Assembly (NCBI GenBank): GCA_029959195.1
Contig: CP114126.1
Location: 1,736,001 to 1,800,000 of the forward strand
DNA: 64,000 nucleotides
DNA from: Dictyophora rubrovolvata
Lineage: Eukaryota > Basidiomycota > Agaricomycetes > Phallales > Phallaceae
Direction: 5' to 3'
Part shown: piece after piece, positions 12,298 through 24,634 of the stretch
Position numbering within the stretch: the first letter of the stretch is position 1
Layout: each line of letters begins with the position of its first letter
Notes under the pieces: generated by a model
Databases searched by the model: none
Seen by the model: the letters and a program-made list of their open reading frames with translations, nothing else
What the model was told of the DNA's origin: nothing
Translations under genes and position numbers: made by a program

Positions 12298-13701
12298 ATG
12301 TTCCCTCTAGTTCTTGCTTTAAGTGATGGTATCGTTATTTCTCTAGTCCTCGTCAATGCTGGTAGGTTGGCTCAAACACCTATAAACGTTTATACTATTG
12401 AACCCGCCCTGCTGCTGCCTACTACTACTACTTGAAGCACTCCACCTCTCACTCGCCCTCGTATCCTACCCATTCCTATCGTCAAGTCGAAAACAACCAA
12501 CACTATCTCGCCATCTTTACCGAGCTTTCGCAACTCAATTGGTTAAACATCTCAGTGTCACTCAGCTCCAAAGACTCGCCCCTTCCTCGACTAGAGCTTA
12601 CCAAGGCTGGATTAAGACTCAAGCGGTTAAGCAGGGTGCCCCGGGTAAGATTCATACCGAGGTTCTCGAAGGTGAAAACGGTGCAAAAATTCATTGGGTT
12701 GGGAATGAGAGTGCCACCAAGGTTATATTCTACTTACATAGTTAGTCAAATTCACTGGTTTATGCCATTCCATCATTGTTGTCGGTTGCTTAACATAGGT
12801 GGTGGGTTTGTCGCGCCTTTGAACAATGGCCATATAAACCTAGCAAACTCTTTCCGTCGACATATTATCACCAAAAGCGAGAGTCGGGTGGATGTCAAGA
12901 TTGCTTTCCTAGAATACAGTGCGTTTTCCTTCCTTCCATTGGCACATCTTTTAACTTTAATCACCCCCCCCCCCCCCCCCCACAAAAAAAGCCTTAACGC
13001 CTCAAGCAAACTATCCGACCCAATTCCGCCAAACCATTCTTGCCCTCCAACACATTCTATCAACCCACAGCATCTCACCAAGTAACCTCCTAATCTGCGG
13101 TGACTCAGCGGGCGGAATGTTATCCTTCCAAATCCTCTCACACATCCTCCATCCATACCCTTCATTACCCGTCATATCAGTCTCTCGTGAAGTCCCATTC
13201 GCTGGTATACTGGCAATGTCACCCTGGCTCCTCTTTGACAGTGAAGCGCCATCATATTTCGATAACGGCTTAGACATTCTCACACCGCTCCTTCTCAAAT
13301 ACTGGGCGGACTGTTTCAGACAAGGAACGTCCATCGAGAACAATAAAGCCGAGTTAAATGGTAGTGCTGGTAGTGCTGGATACTATTACTACTGGGCCGA
13401 ACCTGGTAAAGCTCCCGCGGATTGGTGGCACGGCTCGGAAAACGTTGTCTCAAAAATTTTGCTTACATCCGGCGCTTGGGAAATTATGAATGATGATATT
13501 CAACGATTTGGGGAGGTTTTGAAAGACGCTACTAGTACTAATACTATTAATGGGGCATATGGACAGCTGAACGTCGCGGAAGTAATTACAGAAGTGGCGG
13601 GGATGCATATCGGACCTACTATTGACAGTGCATTTTTGCGGCCTCCGACGGAGTTTACCAAAGTGATTACAGGGTGGGTGTATGACCGGTTGGCTGCTTA
13701 A
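12298..13701 (+). CDS. alpha/beta-hydrolase (hormone-sensitive-lipase-like esterase)
   Basis: Four exons (12298-12361, 12438-12740, 12799-12918, 12992-13701) give 398 aa. The N-terminal hydrophobic stretch ALHLSLALVSYPF suggests a membrane anchor, as in steryl-acetyl-hydrolase-like fungal enzymes. The oxyanion-hole motif straddles intron 2 and reads LYLHSGGF; most relatives have HGGGF, so the second position is Ser here. The nucleophile elbow is ICGDSAGGM, and the acid and base are probably in WEIMNDD and VAGMHIGP. The family hydrolyses small hydrophobic esters; the substrate is unknown. Exon 4 begins TLTPQANYPTQFRQT after an acceptor that follows a run of 18 C in intron 3. The start codon is chosen as the first ATG of exon 1; exon 1 is the least certain part. 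Confidence 0.83.
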
Positions 13702-14735
13702 GGCACGCATGAGTACTCGGAGTGCTCGGGACCAAAGGAAAAAGACTTTATTATTCTTGGGAATGGGGTGTTTTTGCTCTTCTGAATGGACTGTGGAGCT
13801 TGTACTGCTGTTGTATGAATACTGCTTCTTGTTCAACTTTTCAAGAAATTTTTTTTTTGATCTGGATCATCATGTTCCCCCGAACTGAGTCTTTCCGCCC
13901 TCGAGCGATGGACCGTCAGTGCACGATCAATAATGAATGACCTCAGCACTATGCGGATTATTAATAACAATGGGGTTTTTCAGATAATTTAAATATTTGA
14001 CAGTGGCTAATATAGATCTATCCCCAACACCTTTTTATCGAGATCGTGATCTTCGAATCCGGGCACACATCAAAATGACCACGTCAAAAATAATAAAACG
14101 TCATTCAGAATTGGAGCAGTTGCTTCGTAATAAGTGAAAAATAAAAAGAAAAAGAAAAATACAAAAAAACCCTGAAAATTGAACTTGGCTTTGAAGAATA
14201 CAAGGGGATGAGCCGAGAACAATTGCGCGATGACAAATCTGTTCACTGAAGATTCTGATGATAGTGGCTGTACATGAACTTAATGATCTGATCCGGAGAA
14301 TCAATATCCACTTTGATGATACGGTATTAGTTGAAGCGACCATGAGACGTTGACGAATTAGTTTTTAAGTAAAAGAAAATAAATTCGGGTAGAATGCTAC
14401 GTATATATATACATACAGCTTGGGGTGTCCTATAAATACACTATAACTCATTACGGGAGTTAGTAGCATGGATATGGGGGTAAATTCTAAGGAAACAGTA
14501 TTTTATGCCTATATAGCAGATAACATATTAGATCAAAGCAAGCAAGAAAAACCAGAGAAAACAAAAAATTAAATAAACAAGCAAGCAAGCAAACAAAAAG
14601 CAAACAAATGGATACAGCTCCGAATCTGAGTCACGAGAATTGAGGGGAAAAAAATCTAAAGTGTATGGCAAGATGAATTAATGGATGCGTTTGAGGGTAT
14701 AATGAGTCTTGCAGATGTATAAATAACTTAATCGT
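13702..14735. other. convergent 3' region
   Basis: About 1 kb between the 3' ends of the hydrolase (+) and the first zinc-finger gene (-). AT-rich near 14340-14640, with a (CAAG)n-like stretch near 14575-14595. No gene is supported. Confidence 0.6.
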
Positions 14736-15634
14736 CTAGTCTTCATCCGGGCCCATATAGTTTTCATGAGCTTTGCGATAATGTCTTCTCATATTCGATG
14801 GAACGCTGAATGATTTACCACAACTAGGGTACGGACAAACATATGCTATCAAACGAATCAGCATAACTCGACGCCCGAGAGGAAACAATTCAGGGAACGT
14901 ACCCTTCTCTTCGCTATGGACTACTTCGTGAGTCTAGAAATGAATCGTTTTTAAGACCTTCTTTGATCGGAACAACATATTTCCGATCGGGAACGTACCC
15001 TAAGACTAGAAGGTCTCCCAAATCTTTTCCCACAGACAGGACAGACGTATCTTCTAGAACTATCGTCTACATCGTCTTCTTCGTCTCCTGCTGTATGCCT
15101 TCTTCCCGCGTCAGCACGCGTAGAGCGTAAAATGCCTTGGGAACGGGAAGAAGTCGAGGCATGTACTAGTCCTCCATCGGAGCCGGGACGGAAGACATCA
15201 AATGAATACGGTGGTGCACCGGATGCTTGTTGTTGTTGTTGCCCATGATGATAGGACTGAGCATGATGTCCGGAAGAACCTCCACGGGATGGAGTATTGT
15301 ACCCGGTCGTGTGCGCATGGTGTTGGCCGGAGATAGGGGCTAAAGTGGGCCCGGTCTGAGGCCACGTATTCTAAATTAATGACACATTGTTTTCTTTTTG
15401 TTCTACGCGAATTTAATGCAAGATACGTACCCTTCCTGAGCGTGCAGCTGGATCGGACTGGGGTAGTGCACGCCCCATAGCATCAAGAGAATATGCATTG
15501 TCTTCAAATTGGTCTGGTAAAACAAGGTTCAGTAAGGTTATTTATAGTTTGAGCTGTAAAATACCTGGTAAGAGATCGCGGATGGAGGGGAGTTGTGTAC
15601 TGCGTTGTGAACGGTAGTGGTCTTGAGAAGACAT
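14736..15634 (-). CDS. two-finger C2H2 transcription factor
   Basis: Five exons (15634-15565, 15513-15431, 15370-14999, 14933-14903, 14845-14736) give 221 aa. Two C2H2 fingers sit at the C-terminus: VCPVCGKRFGRPSSLRTH (Cys161, Cys164, His177, His181) and YVCPYPSCGKSFSVPSNM (Cys189, Cys194, His207, His212). Finger 1 is split by an intron directly after SSLR, and the inter-finger linker by another. The N-terminal half is low complexity with H, Q, S and G runs and an acidic patch just before the fingers. This architecture is common in fungal regulators and suggests a sequence-specific nuclear DNA-binding protein; its targets are unknown. It starts MSSQDHYRSQRSTQLPSIRDLLP, where LPSIRDLL resembles a short conserved N-terminal motif of such proteins. 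The fingers closely resemble those of the divergent gene at 17.6 kb. Confidence 0.85.
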
Positions 15635-17647
15635 TTTATATCGTCGACGGAGGCTTGAGGAAGGGGGAGGCAGATATTGACTTTGAGGGAAAAGTTGAAA
15701 TGAGCTGAATGGGATTCAAAAATGATGAGAAAAGGGGGCGTTGTTGCATGTTCTTAAATATATCAGCAACACAGAGAAAGAACGTCAGCGTTTCAGCAAA
15801 GCAGAGCAGCGCCACAAAAAAAGCCCAAGTATCGCAAGACAATTTGGAGAAACTGTAATCCAAATCAGATAAGAATGCGTCATTAAACATCGCCGAAAAA
15901 GAATGAAGGCTGAACATTCCCGGAGGGACATTCCGCCAAAGGATTTTTGTTTTTGTTTTTGTGTTTTAACAAGGTGAGGGGTATCACCGGAACATTGGGA
16001 TTTCATAAAGCCGGGGAATCCGCCCAAAGAGGAGAGGGTTGTTGCTGTAATACTGCTTATTATTTTTCTGTCGAGACATCCGTCGGATCGCGATCGCGAG
16101 ATGGGCAAGGTGGCTTGGTTGTTGTTGATAGGAAGACTAAAAATAAGCAGCTGTTTCGAGACGAAATGAAATTAAAGTAGACTTCAGGTCCACATTGGCT
16201 TGTTGTCCTCGCACAGCTTGAGATATAACACAGCTAAGGGGTATGGATGGTAACGAGCTTAGCCTTGGATCAGGCAAGGATCAGTTGAAACTAGGACGAC
16301 CTTATGACGGGAATAAAAATAAAATAGACATCAGACTAACATTTTTTTTTTTCGAGGAAGAGGACATTGTAGCGTCCAGACGTATTTGCTTTGGAAGTTT
16401 TGACGAGCATGCATACTCAGGCTGTACTTGGAACAAACTGCAAACCTTCTTGCTGACCTAATCTGTGGGAATAAACACTCAAATCATTAGTGGCATGCGC
16501 ACGTGAAAAAAGTCCGGATAAGGATAACAGCGCAGATGCAGATCCAACTTCCTGGGCTCGCCTGTACATTTGTCATGTCGTGTCATTTTCCTCGCCATCC
16601 ATGACGGTCGCTAGGCAGCCTAATTGTTCGCCTCTTTATGATATATTCAGCGCAAAAGAAGGCACTCGCAGCAAGGGTGTGTAAATCAGTTCATCGACTC
16701 AGTTCGGTCACGACGGTCAACTGAAAAACCGTTGTACGACCATCAAAAGGTACCCAACTCCCTTGTTTAGCATGCAATAACCAATACGAAGCAATCATCT
16801 TCTTTCTTCGAAGTGATCAAATGGGAAGGCCCAAGTCTGATCCGGCTGCTGCTTCGCAAGCAAGTGCTTCGTAAGTACGAAAACAAAGAAAGAAAAAAAA
16901 TCGCATTCAATTCAAACTCTCAATGGTAGAAACAATTTTTTGTGGCTTACTGCGTTTTGCGCTGCTTTTGCGTAGTAGCTTTCTCTCCCGCGAATATCCC
17001 CGGATCGCATTGTCGGATTCGGATTCGACTCCATGTCTATCCTCTGTCGTCTCCATCCGATCGGAGAAAGCAGTACAGAAAAAGCGAGAGCGACGGCTCT
17101 CTTCTCATGTTGTGGATCACATCGCTTGTCCGCCGCTCGTGGGTTTTATGTAATCGTATTTTTCCCTGGGAGAACCGCTCCGGCGTATCCATACGGCGAG
17201 AATCACGGGCGGACCCATGCATTCGTGCTTAGGTAGCAATCAAATCTTATCAAACCGCCCTTGGTTTATAGGTTGGGACTATTTTTATTCTGACTCGTTT
17301 AAGTCAATTGTGATCATTTCTTCTTCTAAAATATCTCTCTAGCTTCAATTGAAACCATCACCTTCAAAAGCCCGATCTCACTTAACCCTCTGCACAGCCC
17401 ACATGCGGTTTGTGTCTCCATCAATGCTGTGACGGCTTGTTATCAACAAGCATCAACATTCTTATAAGATCCAAGATTACTGAAGCCCCGCCCTCGTAAT
17501 ACCAAACAGCCCATGTTTTAATTCCTCCCCTCCCCTCCCCTCCATCCTCTTTCTCATATCCGCCTCTTACTCTCCAACCCCTTTTCCCTTTATCATCTTT
17601 GTTATCATTATTTGGGCAGAATCGGTTCACTGTGCACTCATTGCAAT
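15635..17647. promoter_or_regulatory. divergent intergenic region between two zinc-finger genes
   Basis: 2 kb separating two divergently transcribed C2H2 genes. It contains the palindrome-like gatcgcgatcgcga near 16086-16099 and pyrimidine-rich stretches (CTCCC repeats about 17525-17545) before the second gene. One short spliced ORF candidate at 16.8-17.2 kb is listed separately with low confidence. Confidence 0.5.
16821..17153 (+). CDS. possible short spliced ORF, unassigned
   Basis: An ATG at 16821 opens a 50-nt exon (MGRPKSDPAAASQASAS) ending in a consensus GTAAGTA donor at 16871. A pyrimidine/T-rich acceptor ending TTGCGTAG at 16975 allows an in-frame join to an ORF that stops at 17153, about 76 aa in total. 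The second part is S/R-rich and has no domain I recognise. The donor is good but the coding character of exon 2 is weak, so this could be a 5' non-coding exon of the downstream zinc-finger gene or a chance structure. Confidence 0.2.
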
Positions 17648-18747
17648 ATGGATCCTAAGCCTTCTCCTTCCGGCGTACCCCAAACGCTGCCTCCTATCCA
17701 TACTGTGCTCGGCGATCAACTGAGACTCCCCACTTCGGTCTCGCATTCCCCACATTCCTCTTCAAGTTACGCCTCTTTCTACACTTGCGAGGAGGGTAGT
17801 GAGACGTCACCCGAACCTTCTGGGAGTGGTAGTAGATGGTTAATAGTGAGTATTTTTTGGCCCGACAGCCTTATTCTTATTTGTCATCGCTCAATCCTGT
17901 TTTCTATAATCCAATTTTATTACTTCCTCTTTTATAGCATAGATCGCCTACAAGACCACGAGCCTTCACTATTCCTCTGCCACCTCTTGTGACCCCATCT
18001 CCTGGCATGCACCCTGCCTTCCTTCCGAAAACATATTCTCTCCCGGCTACCCCAGTTCCTTCCAGTAGTCCAAAAGATTTGGAAAGCCGAGATGAAGGTC
18101 GTTCATCCTTAAGTATAGGCAAGCCCGAGTCCAAAGGAGCGGGTCCTCAGGCTGAAACCGCTCCATCCTTTTCTTACTCAATATTGCGCCCTTCGCCTTC
18201 CGGTGAACTAATTACAGCGCCACAAATTAAACGCGGTCGCAGACAAAAAAAGAATAATACTCAGGGCACCGGTCCGTCCTCTTCAGCATCCCAACGGAGG
18301 CATGTCTGCTCGATTTGTCAAAAGACATTTAATCGTCCAAGTAGTCTGCAGACACACTTGAGCGTTCATACAGGATCACGCCCGTTTGAGTGTCTCCATC
18401 CAACATGCACCAAGGTGTTCAGCGTGGCCTCGAATATGCGCCGTCACTTTCGAAAACATCATGCTCATCATCATCATAGCGGAACAACACCTTTGGCAGT
18501 TGGAGATGTTCGCCGGCGAGAACCAGAGGAAACTCTTAGCCGGAACGATGGGTCACTTGCATCTTCAGATGGCGATGGCGACGGTGATGATGATGCGTCT
18601 CAGATGGAAATGGAAGTAGACTCAACTCAAGAGGGCCAATCGTCATCGCCGTTGATTGTACTACCACGATCAAGCGCCGAGCACCATCGAAATGTACGAT
18701 CCGCCCAAGAGGAAGAACAATTGCATGACGGCCGCTGGCCTTATTGA
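17648..18747 (+). CDS. two-finger C2H2 transcription factor
   Basis: Two exons (17648-17845 and 17938-18747) give 335 aa; the ORF continues upstream of the ATG at 17648 but that is the first Met. Fingers: HVCSICQKTFNRPSSL (Cys190, Cys193, His206, His210) and FECLHPTCTKVFSVASNM (Cys218, Cys223, His236, His240 or His241). The linker THLSVHTGSRPF is close to the classical TGERPF linker. A basic stretch KRGRRQKK precedes the fingers and may serve as nuclear localisation signal. The tail is acidic (DGDGDGDDD, MEMEVDS). The N-terminal half is P/S-rich. Probably a nuclear regulator; targets unknown. The finger framework (RPSSL, F-SV-SNMRRH-RK-H) matches the divergent gene at 14.7-15.6 kb. Confidence 0.85.
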
Positions 18748-21523
18748 TATTGATCTGCCACCGCGGGAGCTTTCCGAGACGCTTCCCAATGCCACTTACC
18801 TTTATCGGCAGTAACGGCTCACTTCGCACATCCACTCCTTAAAATCAACATCAAAAAACTTATTCTATATTTAATGTGTTTCCATCGGATCCTCGAAAGT
18901 TCATGGTCAACAATGTTCATGCATGGTCCTACCTACTAGACGCATCAATTTTTTTTAATTCCCAATCACCATCATCAGTTACAATACATTCCTACTAATA
19001 CTTAATGGATTCTTAAAAGGTTTACATTATATCCATCATCTAATCCGTTTTCTTTTTTTCTCCGTCTTGTCTCTTTCATGTATCAATGTAGCGCATTTTA
19101 CTTATCACCTTGTAGTCTATTTATCTAGTCGACTTTATAGCAAGTGTAGCCTTATTTTAACAACGGACTGTCAATGACGTGACGCTCCATTCACATCTGT
19201 TCATCGGATTCTTGGTCCCTGAGATTGCCATCATTTTTTGATGGACAAAACAGGGGCCAGCATGACGAACCAAGTAAATATGGGAGCTACATATCAGGGC
19301 CAATGGGTAGGTCTGAGACCATCTCAGAGACACAGACCCCACGTGCCACTCACGTGGAGGACAGATTCAAACATCAGGATAAATCGTTGATCAGGGCTGA
19401 ATCCAGTTAATTTGGTGAATGTATTACAAGCGCAATTGGGATCACGCGATGGTGAACTTGAGGTTGGTTTATCACAAAGCTTCCTTCCTGGCAAGTGCAC
19501 TTTCGTTAAATATTTTCGTCGTTGTCCATCAAGTCACTTGATAAACAAATTTGATTTTTAAGTTGTCAGTATGCTCTTTACAATGTATGTCTTTCCACGT
19601 TGTTTCTTCGGAGTTCTCTCTGGAAATTAAAAACTTCAATCAAGAAGATGTAAATAACTCATAAATCAATTAACCAATGCAGTCCGAGGGGCTACCATCA
19701 ACACTCGGCTCTTTTCGAGTAATGATCTTTTAGCGGATCTCAGCAATAAGCGTCAGCTCCCCTTGTATAAACGGCCTTGTGGGCGGCTATACAATCATTA
19801 CAGCTATTATCACCATGTGATAGATGGCAGTGTACTTATCAGCCTCGAGCGATGAGTTGTTTTTTTTAGAGAATTATGGGCCCTAATACTATAGGTAGAA
19901 AAATATTTCCCCTCCTATTACTGCGTATATGTGGCGGTACTGAACGCCTGAGCCCATTGAAAAGAAGACAACATCCAGTGCAGAACAATTTTGGAATCTG
20001 CCCACTGGAGCGGTGCGACGATGAAGACAAGTATCGACTATATTATATTGCTTCTTTGGCATGATTTTTTATTTTATGTGGATATACCCTGCACCAGGAA
20101 GGAGGTAAGCACCGACGGGACTTTAGCGGATAGACGAATATCGCACTGTTCGGTCTAGTTACTGTAAAAAAACCCGTTTCACAGCCCTAGTACATAATGC
20201 TTTGTGGCTCTTGAAATCCGATCGCAACGCGGGGAGGTTGTTGTACGAATTACGTGCAGGGTTCATAATTCATTGGGTCAGGATGCCTGCTTGTTATAGT
20301 TTCTGACGGGAAATTCTTCACCGAGACTACTCCTGTGATATAATAAGCCTCCAGTTTGCTATTCCGTTTTCGATACTGCGCCCCGAGGTGTTGCGGACGG
20401 AGTCCGTTAAACGGTGGACGGTGCACCAGCGTGCCAATGAATTATGATATTAGAACTCATACCCTGGACACAGTTTGAATCGGCTTTCTAGGCTGAAAGC
20501 CTAGCACTGAAAAAGTATAGTTCCTTCTGATACAAAAGCAGTGCAATGTGCACAATTGTCGCAGCTCATCCGATGGTTATGGTTGCGCTATTTTTAAGTT
20601 CGGCGCAAGCCTTGGTGCATAATGCATCTCCGGTTTGACTAAGAAATTTCATTCGAAATAGCTTGGTAGACGTTCTCCGAACGCATGAACCGGAGGTTCA
20701 ACGTTGTCAAATGTTCATGCATCATGACTTGCGCCGGCACGAATTCATGTTATTCAACTACGCGGAGTTAGGAGAGAAAATTCAAAGCCCGACTCCGGCT
20801 ATGTTCGCTTGCATTACGCTCATGCCGTAGCCTTTGCTTAGCATTATATTTGTTTACAGCCACACTAGTAAAGGTCTTGTCGCTCAATCAAGTATTCAGG
20901 TGATTTTGTAGAGAACTCTATCGCCGATTTATGCGAATACTAATTACATTCTGCAATTGGCATAGTTGCCGTTCCTTATTACTATTACGTCGATGCGCAA
21001 TGAACATACACTGTTCCATCGCCAATAGCCGTTATTATTTGGTACGAATATGAATGTAAGACAAATGTGATCAATGTATTTATAATATTTCAGCTGTCAT
21101 CTTAGCATCTTTTCCACCCGGGGCCTGTTTCCGGAACTGACTGGCGCTGAACTCGTTGGGCTGTTGCTATTTGTGCAATCCCATAGTTTCTTCGAAAATC
21201 AAGAGCAAACCGCCACTCCTATATTCACCATCACCATCTGCATACCAAGGAGCCCACAGGTCACCAACACGTGATCGAAACGGCGCATCTCCTGACGTCC
21301 CGACTCATGCTAGAACCCCCCCTTTCTCAACTGCTTTGATTCTTGCACGCGGAGGGAGACAACTTCTTGCTTCTTCCATCGCATGCAACAGTGGAGCTTT
21401 CCATACTGTAATTGAATCAATATGTATATTTGCGAGGACTATTAATTTGACAACCCCCCCTCTCCCTCAGTTCCCAAACAACGTGCCTTCAACATTACTT
21501 AGCACAACCTTCACCGTTCAGCC
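18748..21523. other. gene-poor interval, nothing assignable
   Basis: 2.8 kb with only ORFs under 80 codons until the GDSL gene. I found no domain, terminal repeat or RNA gene. The last part (about 21150-21520) is C/T-rich and is probably the GDSL promoter and 5' UTR. Decayed transposon sequence cannot be excluded by eye. Confidence 0.55.
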
Positions 21524-22934
21524 ATGTTTCTCATCAGCAAAGCTTTTGTGCTGTTCATCATCTTTTCAAGTGCCTTATCAGCCTATAATGATGGCATCCA
21601 TCTTGCCATCGGACCTACCTGTGGCTCATTCAACGGCTCTTTCTCCGACGTTAACAATGGCATAAACCCTGAAGATTATCTTACCATTGTGTCCTTCGGA
21701 GATTCTTATAGTATGCCATTAATTTACATTTTAATGAGAAAAATGCTCGAAGCCCGAATCTAATTCTTTTTTTTTTAGCTGACACGGGAGGAAACCGTGA
21801 TGGCACACCTCCGCCCCCGCCTATTGTTGTACCCCCGAACCCAGAAGCTGGAGGCCGTAGTTCCAATGGATATATGTGGGGTGAGTAGAAGATCAATCAC
21901 TTATTGCATTATCTGAACCCAAATTATGAACTACAAGTGGAAGATTTTGCATTTGGTCATGGAATGACCGTCATGAATTATGCAGTATGCTTTATTTTTT
22001 TATACATAGATGTACCCTTTGAAGTTTTTTCGGAACATCAGATAAGCGGTGCCGTGACAAATACCTCACTCTGGCCTTCTAAGTCTAATGTCAGCGATTT
22101 TATTCAACAATGTAAAGTGCAAACCCATCCACCCAACTAATTAAACTCACTAATCGGGCTTGAATTGTCAGCCTCGCTGTTCCTAAGTCAGCATCACAAC
22201 CTTAACCCCGAGAAGACGTTATACGTAGTCTTCTTCGGGATAAATGATTTCGAGGCTGCACAAGGTGTCGTTAGCTTATCAATTTTAGCGAACCCTCCCG
22301 TAATTCACGATTTGTCAGTTGACGGAGATCATATGCCTGAAGCGGCACAGACGGTCCTCAACATCATTGACGAATTGACAGCACCTCCAACGAACGCTAG
22401 ATCCTTCCTTGTTCTTGGTATGTTTTGATACTTTGAAACCACAAAGACTGCATTCTGAAAGCATGGATGATGAGACGATTACGGTCTCGGTGTTCACTCA
22501 CCTACGGGTGATGCATACAAACAAGTTATTTACTCAGGATTGAATACTCGTCTTCATTGGAATACAAGCCCACACTTCAAAGCTGCATTTGTGGATTTTG
22601 CAGCAATGTGGGATGCGATTATTGATAATGATTCCCCGGGTTACGAGGCTTTTGGTTACATTTCAAATAGTTGGTGCTTGACTGGCCCTTGTTGCACCAC
22701 GGTTAATCACTGGTATGAAATGTCATTTATTTCCGAATCTTTCCTCTTCCTTAACTTTAGGGTTATTTTTTTTAGTCCTGACCCTGATCATACATTTTAC
22801 TGGATTCCTTCGTATGTTTTTTTGTCTATTGGATGCAATGTATTCATTGGTATTGTAGGCATCCAGCAAAAGAAGGGCAGCGTATCATGGCCGATTTTGT
22901 TAATGAAGTATTGGACCAATGTCCAAATCACTGA
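21524..22934 (+). CDS. secreted GDSL/SGNH esterase
   Basis: Nine exons (21524-21710, 21779-21880, 21938-21984, 22042-22111, 22172-22264, 22319-22417, 22475-22712, 22776-22811, 22859-22934) close in frame to 315 aa. A signal peptide is visible (MFLISKAFVLFIIFSSALSA). All SGNH blocks are present: GDSYTDTG with the nucleophile Ser (split by intron 1), the oxyanion Gly in NYAISGAVTN, Asn in FFGINDF, and the catalytic Asp/His pair in PDHTFYWIPSHP across intron 8. The layout fits fungal carbohydrate-esterase-16-like or lipase-like enzymes that deacetylate sugars or cleave short esters outside the cell. Exon 7 begins DDYGLGVH, matched by an acceptor at 22473-22474. No broken motif is seen. It is convergent with the SDR gene 270 bp away. 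Confidence 0.86.
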
Positions 22935-23205
22935 GGTAGTGATCGCCCATCGCAATATCATCATGTATATGGAAGGTCTGTATCTTCATCCTCTTTTCGT
23001 TACACAGCAAAGCGAACTAAAAAAGATCCATAAATCTATCAAACCCATTTACGTCTTACATATGTATGTCACGATGTACTCCACTGGAGTTACGCGGATT
23101 ACGTTTAAGCACCGAACTTTTGTCCAACCAGCTCCTCACTTAATGCCCATAGTTTCTTTGCGGATTCCTATAAAATAAAAATAAAACAAATAAACTCTGA
23201 TTGAC

Positions 23206-24634
23206 TTAACGATTTACCTTATCAAGTGCGTACGGCTTGACTTTGTCCGGGTTGGTAGTAACTTCACAGTCCACAAGACACGAGCCGTTCTTATCTGCAT
23301 GGGATTAATAGGTATACATACATATCTCGGGAATTTGTGAGTGCATACCTGAGATAGTTGGATCAAAGGCCGCAACAATATGGCTTGATAAACACTAATT
23401 TAGCAACAAGGTAAGTAAACATAGAAAAAAAGCACATACATAGCAGTACTCTGTGGCACTGTTCCCCAAATGTCACCCTTAGCTCTCCCATCAGGAAAGA
23501 ACGCATGGGGCATCTTAGCATAATCTTCTTGTGTTAAATGTCTTTGCAAGCCAGTGACGGCGTTACCGGGCTGAAGGAGGAAATCAGTCAAAAGCCAATG
23601 TTTTCGAAGACACCAAGTTGCCTCCGTACCACCACACTGAAGGCAAGAAGATTTGTGTCTTTATAGCGGTCTGCGAGTTCAAGAGCAAAAAGAATATTTG
23701 CCTATGACAGAATAACTATTTGCGTCTAACGAATGAAATTTCCGAAATGATGGCCTACAGTTTTACTTTGACCGCTGAGTGAATTAACAATAGTAACCAC
23801 CGTTTTCTTCTGAGACGTACGAAATATTACATACTATGCAGCCCACGCTTCATAAACGTTCCCATTTTGGAAATTATAGTCCTTCAGAGAGGAAAGTCGC
23901 CATTTACTTATGTTAGTAATCATGAGCGTTTCAAAGACAAGGACCGAACTCACGTCGAAGCGAACGGAGCCGCGGGCATGTGATGACGAGGAAATGGTAA
24001 CAACACGAGGTTTAGGTGCTTCCAAAAGTTTAGGAATGATTAAATTGGTGAAAAGGTAGTTTCCAATGTGGTTTGTTCCGAATTGGGATTCAATTCCTTC
24101 TGGTGTTGTTCCGTAAGGTGTAGCCATCTTGAGAAACAAAAAGTGAATGTTATTAGCAGTATGGTCAAATCGATGCACTCACAATACCAGCGTTCAGTAT
24201 AATGACGTCAACGGGCTCAGGATGCTTTAGCACTTCGGCAGCCGCCTCCCTGACGGCTTGTTGAGAGCCGAGATCGAGTACCAGTTCACGTAGATCTGCA
24301 TGAAGAACTTCCTTCTTAATAATCTCAGAGGTTTCTCTAATTCTATTCACAGGTCAGTCTTTTCAAAACTGGGATAGTTATGAGAACACCGACTTGTCCA
24401 AGCTACGCGCAGCTAAGATAACCTTAGCCCCAACCAGGGCAAGGACACGTGCTACCTCAGCACCATAACTATCTTTTGTTACACCAGTAACAATAACTGG
24501 AATCAGAATGAAACAGTTGGAAAAACGACACTTCCACCTGATATGCCGTACTTACCTGTTCTGCCTTTGATTTCGTCAGCCAATGTTTTGGCTACACTTT
24601 CTGCGGTAGATTCAGATGAATCGAACTTGGTCAT
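23206..24634 (-). CDS. short-chain dehydrogenase/reductase
   Basis: Ten exons (24634-24556, 24496-24394, 24342-24183, 24127-23954, 23881-23835, 23774-23759, 23701-23633, 23570-23440, 23383-23349, 23294-23206) close in frame to 300 aa. Rossmann cofactor site: VIVTGVTKDSYGAEVARVL, a variant of TGxxxGxG. Other SDR marks are NAG in IILNAGI, the catalytic Ser in ISSSSHARGSVRFD, and YGQSK (Tyr and Lys of YxxxK), most of which lies on a 16-nt exon. The pattern matches the retinol-dehydrogenase/WWOX-like SDR branch common in basidiomycetes; the substrate is unknown. The exon 7/8 join (FSV|PGN) lacks the usual His of SVHPG, so that border is the least sure. A TATATATATA element lies about 60 bp upstream of the ATG. 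It shares strand and neighbourhood with the two P450 genes. Confidence 0.83.

Noticed and set aside
14040-14080. tRNA-like TTCGAATCC motif
   Set aside because: The flanks cannot form the 5-bp T-stem or an acceptor stem. Similar TTCGAA motifs near 36196 and 38950 also fail.
20100-21100. Possible remnant transposon
   Set aside because: Only short ORFs, no terminal repeats and no transposase-like motif could be found.
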